DNA of 16,839 nt from an uncultured Prevotellaceae bacterium (GCA_946539475.1 CAMNHM010000054.1:1-16839); one strand, 5' to 3'; counted from the stretch's first letter, positions 6,314 through 13,895 are shown. Numbers and translations are program-made. Notes: generated from the letters alone by a model not told the origin.

Positions 6314-7765
6314 TTAAATACGTTTCAGCACAAGCAGCAGATGATCCCATACCATCTGTACCGTGGGGATAAGCAGACGCTCGTCGGGAGTGTGCACATC
6401 GCGCAGGGTAGGTCCGAAGCTCACCATGTCGAGATTGGGGTAGCGCTCGGAGAACAGTCCGCACTCCAGGCCGGCATGGATGCCGCGCACGACGGGCTCC
6501 TTGCCAAAGAGCTCCTTATAGCAGCTGACGACGGTGTCGCGAAGCTTGCTCTGAGCACGCATCTTCCATGCGGGATAGCCGTCGCTCGACCATGCCTCGG
6601 CTCCTGCCAGCTGGAACGTTGCTACGATGGTGGCACACATATTGTCGAGGTTCGACATGACGTTCGAGCGCTGCGACGAGAGGATGTTGATCTCGGTCTC
6701 GGAAGAGTGGATGGCAGCGATGTTCGACGAGGTCTCCACCATGCCGTTCAAGGCAGGATCCTGGCAGATGGCATAGACGCCGTTATCGATGGCCTGCAGC
6801 GCCCACACAAAGTTGCGGGCAACAGCGGGAGCGATGACAGGTTCGGCATCGCAGCTCTCCATCGACCATACCATCTGGGTGTCGGTCACGTGGAACTCGT
6901 CCTCCACCTGTGCAGCGAAGACATTCCAGTCGGCCTTGACGCTCTCCTTCACAGCATCCGGCACGGCGATCACGAACTGGCCATCGCGAGGGATGGCATT
7001 GTGAAGCTTGCCAGAGTGGAACTGTGCCAGCCGCACACCCTCATAGCGGTTCATCGTCTGGAAGAGGAAGCGTCCGAGCAGCTTGATGGCATTGGCACGC
7101 TTCTTATTGATGTCGTCGCCGGAGTGCCCACCCGTAAGTCCCTTCAGCTGGGCTGTCAGGAAGAACGAGCCGGCAGGAGCCTCCTCGCGCTGGAACGTGA
7201 ACTTCGCCGTCGTGTTGCGACCGCCGGCACACGAGACAAATATCTCGCCCTCATCTTCGGAGTCGAGATTGATCAGGTAGTCGCCAGTCATGAAGCCAGC
7301 CTTCATACCTTCGGCACCGCTGAGCCCCGTCTCCTCGTCGCGGGTGAAGACACACTCCAACGGCCCGTGCTCGATGTCGTCGGCATCAAGGATAGCCAGC
7401 TCGATGGCACAGCCGATACCGTCGTCGGCTCCCAGCGTAGTACCCTTGGCACGCAGCCACTCGCCGTCGACATAGGTCTGGATGGCATCGTGGTCGAAAT
7501 CGAAGTCCACATCGACCAGCTTGTCGCACACCATGTCCATGTGGCTCTGCAGAATAACGGTCTTATGATCCTCATAGCCCTTCGTGGCTCCCTTGCGGAT
7601 GATGACGTTGCCCGTCTCGTCGACATGTGTGTCCAGGCCACGGCTCTTTCCCCATTCCGTGAGGTACTCAATCATCTTCTCCTCGCGCTTCGAAGGACGA
7701 GGAATACTGTTAATCTTTGCAAACTGTTCAAAGACTGATGCAGGTTTTAACTCGTTTTTATTCAT
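6314..7765 (-). CDS. pepD: Aminoacyl-histidine dipeptidase PepD (peptidase family M20C)
   Basis: PepD is a cytosolic zinc dipeptidase that cleaves Xaa-His dipeptides such as carnosine and some other unblocked dipeptides. The 483 residues match family length. Metal-site motifs appear in order: LQSHMDM (His75), GADDGIG (Asp114), RDEETG (catalytic Glu144 and metal ligand Glu145), NLDSED (Asp168) and RDVHTPDE (His458). GGHSGDD (211-217) and RGIHAGLECG (427-436) are also typical. The start ATG follows an A-rich stretch, usual for Bacteroidetes, which rarely use strong Shine-Dalgarno sequences. The stop abuts the uvrA start with no gap, so the genes are surely co-transcribed. A candidate promoter lies at 7895-7902. 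Confidence 0.94.
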   Translation of the reverse strand: MNKNELKPASVFEQFAKINSIPRPSKREEKMIEYLTEWGKSRGLDTHVDETGNVIIRKGATKGYEDHKTVILQSHMDMVCDKLVDVDFDFDHDAIQTYVDGEWLRAKGTTLGADDGIGCAIELAILDADDIEHGPLECVFTRDEETGLSGAEGMKAGFMTGDYLINLDSEDEGEIFVSCAGGRNTTAKFTFQREEAPAGSFFLTAQLKGLTGGHSGDDINKKRANAIKLLGRFLFQTMNRYEGVRLAQFHSGKLHNAIPRDGQFVIAVPDAVKESVKADWNVFAAQVEDEFHVTDTQMVWSMESCDAEPVIAPAVARNFVWALQAIDNGVYAICQDPALNGMVETSSNIAAIHSSETEINILSSQRSNVMSNLDNMCATIVATFQLAGAEAWSSDGYPAWKMRAQSKLRDTVVSCYKELFGKEPVVRGIHAGLECGLFSERYPNLDMVSFGPTLRDVHTPDERLLIPTVQMVWDHLLLVLKRI

Positions 7766-7804
7766 TTTTAATGCTTATTAGTGGGTGATTCGAATTTTAT
7801 TGCT

Positions 7805-7812
7805 TAACTTTG
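7805..7812 (+). promoter_or_regulatory. Candidate Bacteroidetes -7 box for the small membrane protein/OmpH cluster
   Basis: TAACTTTG fits TAnnTTTG and is followed by CA. No clean TTG is found at the -33 spacing. Transcription from here would give a leader of about 90 nt containing the hairpins noted at 7814-7863. A second, weaker match (GAGTTTTG, 7881-7888, one mismatch) lies closer to the gene. Confidence 0.45.
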
Positions 7813-7813
7813 C

Positions 7814-7863
7814 ACCCGAAAACGGGTCGAAATTCGGCTGCGCTCGACATAGGGGCTTGCCCC
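7814..7863. other. Structured 5' leader with three small inverted repeats
   Basis: Three perfect inverted repeats lie close together: ACCCG-AAAA-CGGGT (7814-7827), GTCGA...TCGAC (7826-7830 with 7844-7848) and GGGGC-TT-GCCCC (7852-7863). The first would form right at the predicted transcript 5' end. No known riboswitch or leader-peptide pattern is recognised. It may stabilise the mRNA, attenuate transcription, or be a dispersed repeat. Confidence 0.45.
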
Positions 7864-7894
7864 TCTGTTCCCGCTTGCACGAGTTTTGCACCCG

Positions 7895-7902
7895 CAAAAG
7901 TA
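7895..7902 (-). promoter_or_regulatory. Candidate Bacteroidetes -7 box for pepD-uvrA-cdd
   Basis: The minus strand reads TACTTTTG, fitting TAnnTTTG, about 130 nt before the pepD ATG. The -33 position has no clean TTG. It is the only such match I found on the minus strand in this intergenic region, and it overlaps the inverted repeat TTTTGC-ACCC-GCAAAA (7884-7899). Confidence 0.35.
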
Positions 7903-7908
7903 ATAAAA

Positions 7909-8130
7909 ATGATTGGAAAAATCATCATCGTCACGTTAATAATTGCTATCGCGGTAGCATTTTTATGTGTGAAAGTGTTTTTTAAGAGGAATGGAAGCTT
8001 CTCGTCGCAGCATATCCACGACTCTGAGGCCATGCGCGTGCGTGGCATCCACTGCGTTCTGGACCAGGACCGGGAGATGCGCCAGCGCAGCAGGCTCGCC
8101 GTCAGCGAAAAGTCAAAACAAACAAAATAA
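7909..8130 (+). CDS. Small single-pass membrane protein
   Basis: This 73-residue protein starts MIGKIIIVTLIIAIAVAFLC, one hydrophobic membrane segment (about 4-25). A basic, polar C-terminal half follows, containing HIHDSEAMRVRGIHCVLDQD. From memory, short Bacteroidales proteins with this layout and an RGI-CV-QD tail occur elsewhere, but I recognise no function. The ATG at 7909 follows an A-rich stretch. An upstream extension from 7810 would begin inside the -7 box and read through the hairpin leader, so I rejected it. The gene lies 9 nt before the OmpH-like lipoprotein and is probably co-transcribed with it. Confidence 0.7.
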   Translation: MIGKIIIVTLIIAIAVAFLCVKVFFKRNGSFSSQHIHDSEAMRVRGIHCVLDQDREMRQRSRLAVSEKSKQTK

Positions 8131-8139
8131 CCATTTAAG

Positions 8140-8712
8140 ATGAAAAAGAACATTATCAAGACACTCATGCTTCTGGCCGTCGCCATGACGATGGCCTCGT
8201 GCAACAACCAACCCTCGAAAATGGATGGCGAGGCCTCCGGCGAGGAGCAGGCTCAGTCTATGCGCATTGCCTACATCGAGCTTGACTCACTGACCGAGCA
8301 CTACCAGTATGCCATCGTGATGAAGGACTCGCTGGAGAAGATGAGTGCCAACGCCAACACAGTGCTAAGCAACAAGGAGAAGGAGCTGCAGCGCTCGGAG
8401 AACAGCATCCGCACACGCCTGCAGAACAACGGCTTCACCAGTGAGCAGCAGTACAACACGGCTGTCGGCGCCCTCGAGCAGGAGCGCAACAACGCCGTCG
8501 CCCTTGCCAACCGCCTCAACTCGGAGCTGGCACAGAAGCAGGCCGACTTCCTGAAGACGCTGCAGGACAGTCTCGACAACTTCCTCACCGAATACAACAA
8601 AGACAAGAAATACGACCTGATACTGAATAAGGCCACCGTACTGTTCAGCGACCAGAAGTTCGACATCACACAGGACGTCATCAACGGCCTCAACAACCGC
8701 TACAAGAAGTAA
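8140..8712 (+). CDS. OmpH/Skp-family lipoprotein
   Basis: This 190-residue protein resembles the periplasmic chaperone Skp/OmpH, which holds unfolded outer-membrane proteins. Unlike E. coli Skp, it has a lipoprotein signal with lipobox MASC and Cys21 as lipidation site. After a short acidic linker, IAYIELDSLTEHY matches the start of OmpH domains. A charged helical region (about 58-150), rich in Glu, Gln, Lys and Asn, would form the long coiled-coil tentacle. The C-terminus (YDLILNKATVLFSDQKFDIT) is the usual beta segment of the family. Membrane anchoring would place it at the inner or outer membrane. It lies between the small membrane protein and the antiporter. Confidence 0.85.
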   Translation: MKKNIIKTLMLLAVAMTMASCNNQPSKMDGEASGEEQAQSMRIAYIELDSLTEHYQYAIVMKDSLEKMSANANTVLSNKEKELQRSENSIRTRLQNNGFTSEQQYNTAVGALEQERNNAVALANRLNSELAQKQADFLKTLQDSLDNFLTEYNKDKKYDLILNKATVLFSDQKFDITQDVINGLNNRYKK

Positions 8713-8736
8713 CCTCCCCCACACGCTGCGATCCCC

Positions 8737-10041
8737 ATGGTCCTCATCATTGTCGTCATGCTCCTTTTCAGCTACCTGCTGATTGCCACTGGCCACCTCA
8801 CCGGGGTCAACAAGGCGGCTATTGCCACCTTCCTGGGCACCATCAGCTGGGTGGTCTTTGTCATCTGGAGCAAAGACTTCAGCCAGGAGGTATTCCTCGG
8901 ATATGTAGGGCGCGCTGCCGCCATCGTCATGTTCCTGCTGGCGACGATGTCGATCATTGAGATCCTGAACAACAACGGCTGTTTCGACTTCATCAGCGAG
9001 TGGATCAGGACGCGCAACTCCAAACGCCTCCTCTGGACCATCTCGCTGGCCACGTTCGTACTGTCGGCCACGCTCGACAACCTTGCTACGACGATGCTGA
9101 TGCTCGTCATCATGCACAGCATCGTGAAGAGCCGCTCGCAGCGTATGCTCATCGGCTCGGCCATCGTACTGGCAGCATGTTGCGGAGGATGCTTCACCGT
9201 CATCGGCGACTGTACGGGGCTTCTGCTCTGGGGCGACGAGGTGGTGACGGCCACCCAGTTCTCAGCCCATCTGGCACTGCCGGCGCTGGTGGCGTGGGTC
9301 GTTCCCACCATATTTATAAATAGGGAGCTGCCCAGCCGTCTCGACATTGAGTGGACGGTGGCACCCTATCGTGGCGACGACACCCGGCTGAACCGCTGGC
9401 AGCGCCTGCTGATGCTCATCGTGGGAATCGGCGGACTGTGGTTCGTGCCGACGTTCCTCAGCCTCACCCGCCTTTCGCCCTTCCTCGGAGCCCTCTGCGT
9501 TCTGGCAATCCTCTGGGTGGTCAACGAGGCCTTCAACCGCAAGCTGATGAATGCCGACCAGATGTCGCAGCGGCGCTTCCCTCGCGTGCTGCAGTACGGA
9601 GCCATCCAGCAGATGCTCTTCGTAATGGGCATCATGCTCGGCTTCGGAGCCGCCACCGAGACTGGCGTCCTCAGCGCCATTGCCCGTTGGATGGAAGCCA
9701 ATGTGGGCAGTATCTGGATCATTGGCGTCGTCTCGGGATTCCTCTCCGGACTGGTCGACATGTTCACCATTGCCGTCAGCGACATCTCCATCGCCGAGTC
9801 ACTCCACGGAGTGTCCACCACGACAGGACCATTTGCCCAGAACGGCGCTTTCTGGCTCGTCACAGCCTATACCACCGCCGTAGGCGGCTGCCTGCTGTCG
9901 GTAGGCAGTGCCAGCGGCATAGCCCTGATGCAGATGGAGCACATACGTCTTGGCTGGTATCTGAAGCGCATCGCCCCAAAGGTGCTCGTCGGCTGGCTGC
10001 TCGGAATGGCCGTACTCTATGCTGAGACCCTTTTCTTCTAA
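8737..10041 (+). CDS. NhaD-like Na+/H+ antiporter (IT superfamily permease)
   Basis: This 434-residue, very hydrophobic protein has about 11-12 probable membrane segments. LSATLDNLATTM (109-120) matches the intramembrane Asp-Asn motif of NhaD-type sodium:proton antiporters. The following ACCGGCFTVIGDCTGLLLW (from about 147) sits where classical NhaD has NAGGAWSPIGD, so the Asn-Ala is replaced by Cys-Cys. The second half repeats the layout (SGLVDMFTIAVSDI, then GAFWLVTAYTTAVGG), consistent with the inverted-repeat fold of this superfamily. It starts 24 nt after the OmpH-like gene and ends 18 nt before pfkA. Other ion-transporter family members remain possible, so I give no gene symbol. Confidence 0.78.
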   Translation: MVLIIVVMLLFSYLLIATGHLTGVNKAAIATFLGTISWVVFVIWSKDFSQEVFLGYVGRAAAIVMFLLATMSIIEILNNNGCFDFISEWIRTRNSKRLLWTISLATFVLSATLDNLATTMLMLVIMHSIVKSRSQRMLIGSAIVLAACCGGCFTVIGDCTGLLLWGDEVVTATQFSAHLALPALVAWVVPTIFINRELPSRLDIEWTVAPYRGDDTRLNRWQRLLMLIVGIGGLWFVPTFLSLTRLSPFLGALCVLAILWVVNEAFNRKLMNADQMSQRRFPRVLQYGAIQQMLFVMGIMLGFGAATETGVLSAIARWMEANVGSIWIIGVVSGFLSGLVDMFTIAVSDISIAESLHGVSTTTGPFAQNGAFWLVTAYTTAVGGCLLSVGSASGIALMQMEHIRLGWYLKRIAPKVLVGWLLGMAVLYAETLFF

Positions 10042-10059
10042 ACAACAACTAAAACAATC

Positions 10060-11043
10060 ATGACTATGACCAAAATCAAGACCATCGGAGTACTCACCTC
10101 TGGCGGTGACGCTCCTGGCATGAATGCTGCCATACGTGCCGTGACACGAGCAGGCATCTATAACGGTTTCAATATCAAAGGCATCTATCGTGGCTACGAC
10201 GGCCTGATCAAGGGTGAAGTGCGGCAGTTCACCACCGAAAACGTCTCGGGCATCATCACCCGCGGCGGCACCATCCTGAAGACGGCACGCTCGAAAGAGT
10301 TCATGACGATGGAAGGCATGCAAAAGGCTTACGAGACCTGCCAGCGCGAGGAGATCGACGCCCTCGTCGTCATCGGAGGCAACGGCTCACTGGCTGGTGC
10401 GAGAAGCTTCGGAATGGAGTTCGACTTCCCCGTCATCGGACTGCCGGGCACCATCGACAACGACCTCTATGGCACCGACTCCACCATCGGCTACGACACG
10501 ACGATGAACACCATCATGGAGTGCGTCGACCGTATCCGTGACACGGCGAACTCCCACGAGCGCATCTTCTTCGTCGAGGTGATGGGCCGCGATGCCGGCT
10601 TCCTGGCTCAGAACTCGGCCATCGCCTGCGGAGCCGAAGCTGCCATTATCCCTGAGGAGATGACCGACGAGGACCAGCTGGCCCAGTTCATGGGGCGCGG
10701 CATCCGCAAGTCGAAGAAGTCGTGCATCGTCATCGTCTCTGAGAGCCCGAAGTGCGGTGCCCTCTACTATGCCGACCGTGTGAAGAAGGAGTTCCCCGAG
10801 TTCGACGTCCGCGTATCGATCCTGGGACACCTGCAGCGTGGCGGCTCACCCTCTGCCCACGACCGCATCCTGGCCTCGCGCACCGGAGTGGGAGCCATCG
10901 AGGCCATCCGCCAGGGACAGCGCAACATCATGGTTGGCGTTCGCAACAACGAGATTGTCTACGTTCCTTTCTCGGAATGTATCCGCACCGACAAGCCCTT
11001 CGACAAGAAGCTCATCAAGGTGCTCGATGAGCTGAGCATCTAG
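10060..11043 (+). CDS. pfkA: 6-phosphofructokinase PfkA, with Asn in place of the GGDGS Asp
   Basis: PfkA phosphorylates fructose 6-phosphate to fructose 1,6-bisphosphate, the committed glycolytic step. The 327 residues fit the bacterial group. Visible motifs are [13 protein letters not shown] (10-22), PGTIDND holding the catalytic Asp pair, the MGRDAG substrate loop and GHLQRGGSP. The nucleotide-binding motif is GGNGS with Asn108 where E. coli has Asp103; the next Gly is kept, which normally indicates ATP rather than pyrophosphate. Alignment by eye suggests the E. coli effector residue Arg54 is a Thr here, while Arg21 and Arg25 are kept. The first ATG is used; a second ATG lies two codons on. 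The gene ends before a strong hairpin. Confidence 0.94.
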   Translation: MTMTKIKTIGVLTSGGDAPGMNAAIRAVTRAGIYNGFNIKGIYRGYDGLIKGEVRQFTTENVSGIITRGGTILKTARSKEFMTMEGMQKAYETCQREEIDALVVIGGNGSLAGARSFGMEFDFPVIGLPGTIDNDLYGTDSTIGYDTTMNTIMECVDRIRDTANSHERIFFVEVMGRDAGFLAQNSAIACGAEAAIIPEEMTDEDQLAQFMGRGIRKSKKSCIVIVSESPKCGALYYADRVKKEFPEFDVRVSILGHLQRGGSPSAHDRILASRTGVGAIEAIRQGQRNIMVGVRNNEIVYVPFSECIRTDKPFDKKLIKVLDELSI

Positions 11044-11068
11044 CTCCAGCTTCCTTACGACCTACACG

Positions 11069-11106
11069 ACAAGGGCTCTACCTCACAAGACAGGCAGAGC
11101 CCTTGT
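11069..11106. terminator. Hairpin between convergent pfkA and the DUF4139 gene
   Basis: ACAAGGGCTCT (11069-11079) pairs perfectly with AGAGCCCTTGT (11096-11106) across a 16-nt loop. It lies 26 nt after the pfkA stop and 35 nt past the end of the opposing gene, so it could serve both strands. No long U-tract follows on either strand. Confidence 0.65.
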
Positions 11107-11140
11107 AGCATTCTCTCTGTTGCTCAAAGGAGACGTTGTG

Positions 11141-13042
11141 CTACTCGATGGTGAGGCGTTGGTTCTTGGGATACTTCACCTTGTACTGGAGCGTGAGCTC
11201 GCGCTGCTCGCCAGGCTGCAACTGCAGAGGCCACCTGACCGTTCCTGTCTTGTCGTCGCGCTGCCCCCCGCTGAGTTCCTCGACGGTGACGTCGATGCTG
11301 CTGTTGCGTGAGATGGGTGTCTGGTCGTAGACGGTCAGCGAGACTGGCTCCTGGCGCGTGTTACGTGCCGTGATGCGCCATGTGACGGTCTGCTCCTGAT
11401 TGCTGCCGAGGAAACGACGCGTGGAGCTCTCGTTCACCTTCGTACGCTGCAGGCGAATGCCCTGGTCGCGCCCCAGCGAGAAGTGGAGCGTGTCGGATGC
11501 CACAAAGGGATCGATGATGATCTTGCCCACGAACGAATTGTCGAAATAGACATTTGCCTCGCCCTCCATGAGGTTCAGGCGCTGCCAGTCGGTAGCGTCA
11601 GCCACGAGGAAAGCCTCGCGGTCCACCTTCGGGATGCCGCGATACTCGTAGGCTGCCGGCAGTTCATGACGGGCTATCTCAGTAGTCGTGGTCTTGCCGC
11701 CATCAGGTATGGTGAGCGGCTGGCGTATCTCAAACTCATAGCCGAACTGAGCCTCTTGCTGGGCTACCTCTATGACGTCGATCTCAGGCATGGCCCTGGC
11801 CTCCTCCACCCGCTCCAGTCCGGCAACCCTTCCCTGGAGGGCTTCCTCAACAGAGTTGACTCTCCTGGCCAGCTTGGGCTTGCCAGCGCCATACCCCACG
11901 ACGGCGACCTCCTGGAGTTTTGTCTGATCTGGTGCGAGGCGGATGTTCATCGTTGAACCCCGGCTGACTGTGCGCGTCTGACTTTCATAGCCGACAAACG
12001 AGAATGTCAGTTGTCGGGAGCCTTGTGGCATGGTGATGGAATAGTGTCCGTTGACATCAGTGACGGTGGCAAGATGAGTGCCCTTCACCGAAACGGTAGC
12101 GCCGATGAGGGGGCTGCCGTCGGACTGATCGAGCACAGTGCCGCTGACGCCATTGCCATCATTGTCAAGGTCGTAGCGAGGAGGAGCCAGTCCGAAGTCG
12201 AGCCAGTAGGTGCGCAGCGTTGGCGCAACATTCGACCTGTTGGGATTGGCCGACGAGAGAATGACGGGCACGTTCTTCCACTCCTCGCGCGTGTTCTGAT
12301 AGATGTTGGCCTTGTAGGAGAGCTGCAGGGGCTGCTTGGTGCTGTTCGACCGGATGTCATAGGAAGGATACCAACCTGCATTGTTGACATAATAGACGAG
12401 GCTGAAATCGGCTCGTCCTGCCTGCGAGGCGTTGACCTTGACCTGCACCTCAGTCACGTTGCGCATCTTCAGCTTGCCTATAGAGTCGAGCTGATGCTCA
12501 GCTTTTTCGAGTTCCTTGTCGAGCTCAATCATGCGCTCATCCAGTTCCTGACTGCGCTTCTTGAGTGCCAGGATTTCCTGTGCATAGTAATTGTTGAGCT
12601 CCTTGATGTTGGCAAGGGGTGTGGCTACCGTTCGCCCGGCAATGGAGCTGTTGGTCTTCACCAGCTCACGCTGTGCTGTCAGCACCTCCTGTTCGTCCTT
12701 GACCTGCTTGATACGGCGGTTGACGGCAGCTACTGCTTCCTCAGCACTACGCAGACGCTGTACCAGCTGGGCAGAGTCGGGATGAGCCGTGGAATGAGAC
12801 ACGCCAAGAACGGTGAAATGTCCCTTGCCTCGTACCTGCATGCTCTTCGTGTCGATATACGGCGAGAGACCTGTAAACGTGACAATCTGCTCGCCAACGG
12901 TCAGCTGCACGCTCTTAGAACGTTCCACCTGTGCACCATTGGTGAAGATGGTGACACGGTCGATGGGGGCAGTGTATTTCTCTGCGAATATGGCCACACA
13001 TGTGCAAAGCAGACCTGTGGCAACAAGGATGACTCTTCTCAT
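11141..13042 (-). CDS. DUF4140/DUF4139 (mucoidy inhibitor A-like) protein with SusC-type CarboxypepD_reg insert
   Basis: This 633-residue exported protein has a Sec signal peptide (about 1-20, cleaved after AIFA). An N-terminal DUF4140-like beta domain (about 25-90) and a long charged coiled coil (about 93-190) follow. The DUF4139 domain then begins (VYYVNNAGWYPSYDIR, 216-231) but is interrupted at about 298-370 by a CarboxypepD_reg-like beta sandwich (VSGTVLDQSDGSPLIGATV). Next come LQEVAVVGYG and SVEEALQGRVAGLE, which are hallmarks of the start of a SusC TonB plug domain. DUF4139 sequence resumes at about 430 and runs to the end. The family's function is poorly known. It starts 12 nt after rpe. 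The insert looks genuine, since the frame is uninterrupted on both sides. Confidence 0.85.
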   Translation of the reverse strand: MRRVILVATGLLCTCVAIFAEKYTAPIDRVTIFTNGAQVERSKSVQLTVGEQIVTFTGLSPYIDTKSMQVRGKGHFTVLGVSHSTAHPDSAQLVQRLRSAEEAVAAVNRRIKQVKDEQEVLTAQRELVKTNSSIAGRTVATPLANIKELNNYYAQEILALKKRSQELDERMIELDKELEKAEHQLDSIGKLKMRNVTEVQVKVNASQAGRADFSLVYYVNNAGWYPSYDIRSNSTKQPLQLSYKANIYQNTREEWKNVPVILSSANPNRSNVAPTLRTYWLDFGLAPPRYDLDNDGNGVSGTVLDQSDGSPLIGATVSVKGTHLATVTDVNGHYSITMPQGSRQLTFSFVGYESQTRTVSRGSTMNIRLAPDQTKLQEVAVVGYGAGKPKLARRVNSVEEALQGRVAGLERVEEARAMPEIDVIEVAQQEAQFGYEFEIRQPLTIPDGGKTTTTEIARHELPAAYEYRGIPKVDREAFLVADATDWQRLNLMEGEANVYFDNSFVGKIIIDPFVASDTLHFSLGRDQGIRLQRTKVNESSTRRFLGSNQEQTVTWRITARNTRQEPVSLTVYDQTPISRNSSIDVTVEELSGGQRDDKTGTVRWPLQLQPGEQRELTLQYKVKYPKNQRLTIE

Positions 13043-13054
13043 AACATTATTATA

Positions 13055-13711
13055 TTAGGGGGTAAGTGATTTCAGCTCACTGATGGTCTTTTCCGGGTCG
13101 CTGGCCTTGAAGACGTAGCTGCCGCTGACCAGCACGTCGACACCGGCTGCGACGAGTCGGGGTGCCGTCTCTGCCTGCACGCCGCCGTCGACCTCGATGA
13201 GGGCCTGGCTGCCACTCTCCGTGATAAGCCGGCGCAGACGCTGCACCTTCTTAATGGTGTTCTCGATGAACTTCTGCCCTCCGAACCCCGGATTCACGCT
13301 CATGAGCAGCACCATGTCGACATCGCCGATGACATCCTCGAGGCTGCTGACGGGAGTCGACGGATTGAGCGTGACGGCAGCCTTCATGCCGGCATCGTGG
13401 ATTTCCTGAATCGTGCGATGCAGGTGTACGGTAGCCTCCTGGTGAACGTTCATCATCATGGCGCCGAGCTTTGCCGTCTGCTTGATATAGCGCTCAGGGC
13501 GCTCGATCATGAAGTGCACGTCGAGGGGCTTCTGGCATACCTTCGCCACAGCCTCCAGCACGGGGAAGCCGAACGAGATATTGGGCACGAACGTGCCGTC
13601 CATCACGTCGAGATGCAACCAATCGGCCTGGCTGCGGTTAATCATTTGAATCTCGCGGTCGAGATGCAGGAAATCGGCCGCGAGCAATGAGGGAGATACA
13701 ATTGTTGCCAT
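13055..13711 (-). CDS. rpe: Ribulose-phosphate 3-epimerase
   Basis: Rpe interconverts ribulose 5-phosphate and xylulose 5-phosphate in the pentose phosphate pathway as a metal-dependent TIM barrel. The 218 residues match family length. Conserved sites are Ser8 (SPSLLAADF), His33 and the catalytic Asp35 (LHLDVMDGTFVPN), His66 (DVHFMI), the phosphate loop VNPGFGGQKF (139-148) and the second catalytic Asp175 in EVDGGV. It is preceded 12 nt upstream by a 39-codon small ORF and followed 12 nt downstream by the DUF4139 gene, which suggests a polycistronic unit. No TAnnTTTG box was found directly upstream. Confidence 0.96.
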   Translation of the reverse strand: MATIVSPSLLAADFLHLDREIQMINRSQADWLHLDVMDGTFVPNISFGFPVLEAVAKVCQKPLDVHFMIERPERYIKQTAKLGAMMMNVHQEATVHLHRTIQEIHDAGMKAAVTLNPSTPVSSLEDVIGDVDMVLLMSVNPGFGGQKFIENTIKKVQRLRRLITESGSQALIEVDGGVQAETAPRLVAAGVDVLVSGSYVFKASDPEKTISELKSLTP

Positions 13712-13723
13712 TGTTTTGCTGGG

Positions 13724-13843
13724 TTAGTTGAGGCAATAAGCCTGACCGTTCGTTACGCGATAGGTGTATGCAATTTGTTTGATCAACTTGATCACCTTGT
13801 CGCTGGGTGACATTTCTTCGTGGGTAGATATTTGCATAGGCAT
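13724..13843 (-). CDS. Candidate small protein, 39 residues, upstream of rpe
   Basis: The minus strand carries an open frame starting MPMQISTHEEMSPSDK and ending with the segment IKQIAYTYRVTNGQAYCLN. Internal Met codons at 13837 and 13813 are alternative starts, the latter giving 29 residues. The central SPSDKVIKLIKQIAYTYRV could be an amphipathic helix. Its stop is 12 nt before rpe, the same spacing as between rpe and the next gene, which supports membership of one transcription unit. Codon use is more AT-rich than in the neighbours. I recognise no family and propose no function. Confidence 0.5.
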   Translation of the reverse strand: MPMQISTHEEMSPSDKVIKLIKQIAYTYRVTNGQAYCLN

Positions 13844-13895
13844 CTGGATTTTGGTCGTTACATTATATATAACGCCGATGCCTGTGCTTTATTAT

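Noticed and set aside
5720..7738. 672-codon open frame on the plus strand
   Set aside because: It lies opposite uvrA and pepD, both with full catalytic motifs. Its product has no recognisable domain, and long antisense frames are expected in GC-rich genes.
7810..7908. Upstream extension of the small membrane protein from the TTG at 7810
   Set aside because: It would start inside the -7 box and translate the hairpin leader. The ATG at 7909 directly precedes the membrane segment.
12011..13069. 352-codon open frame on the plus strand
   Set aside because: Antisense to the DUF4139 gene, which has a signal peptide and clear domains.
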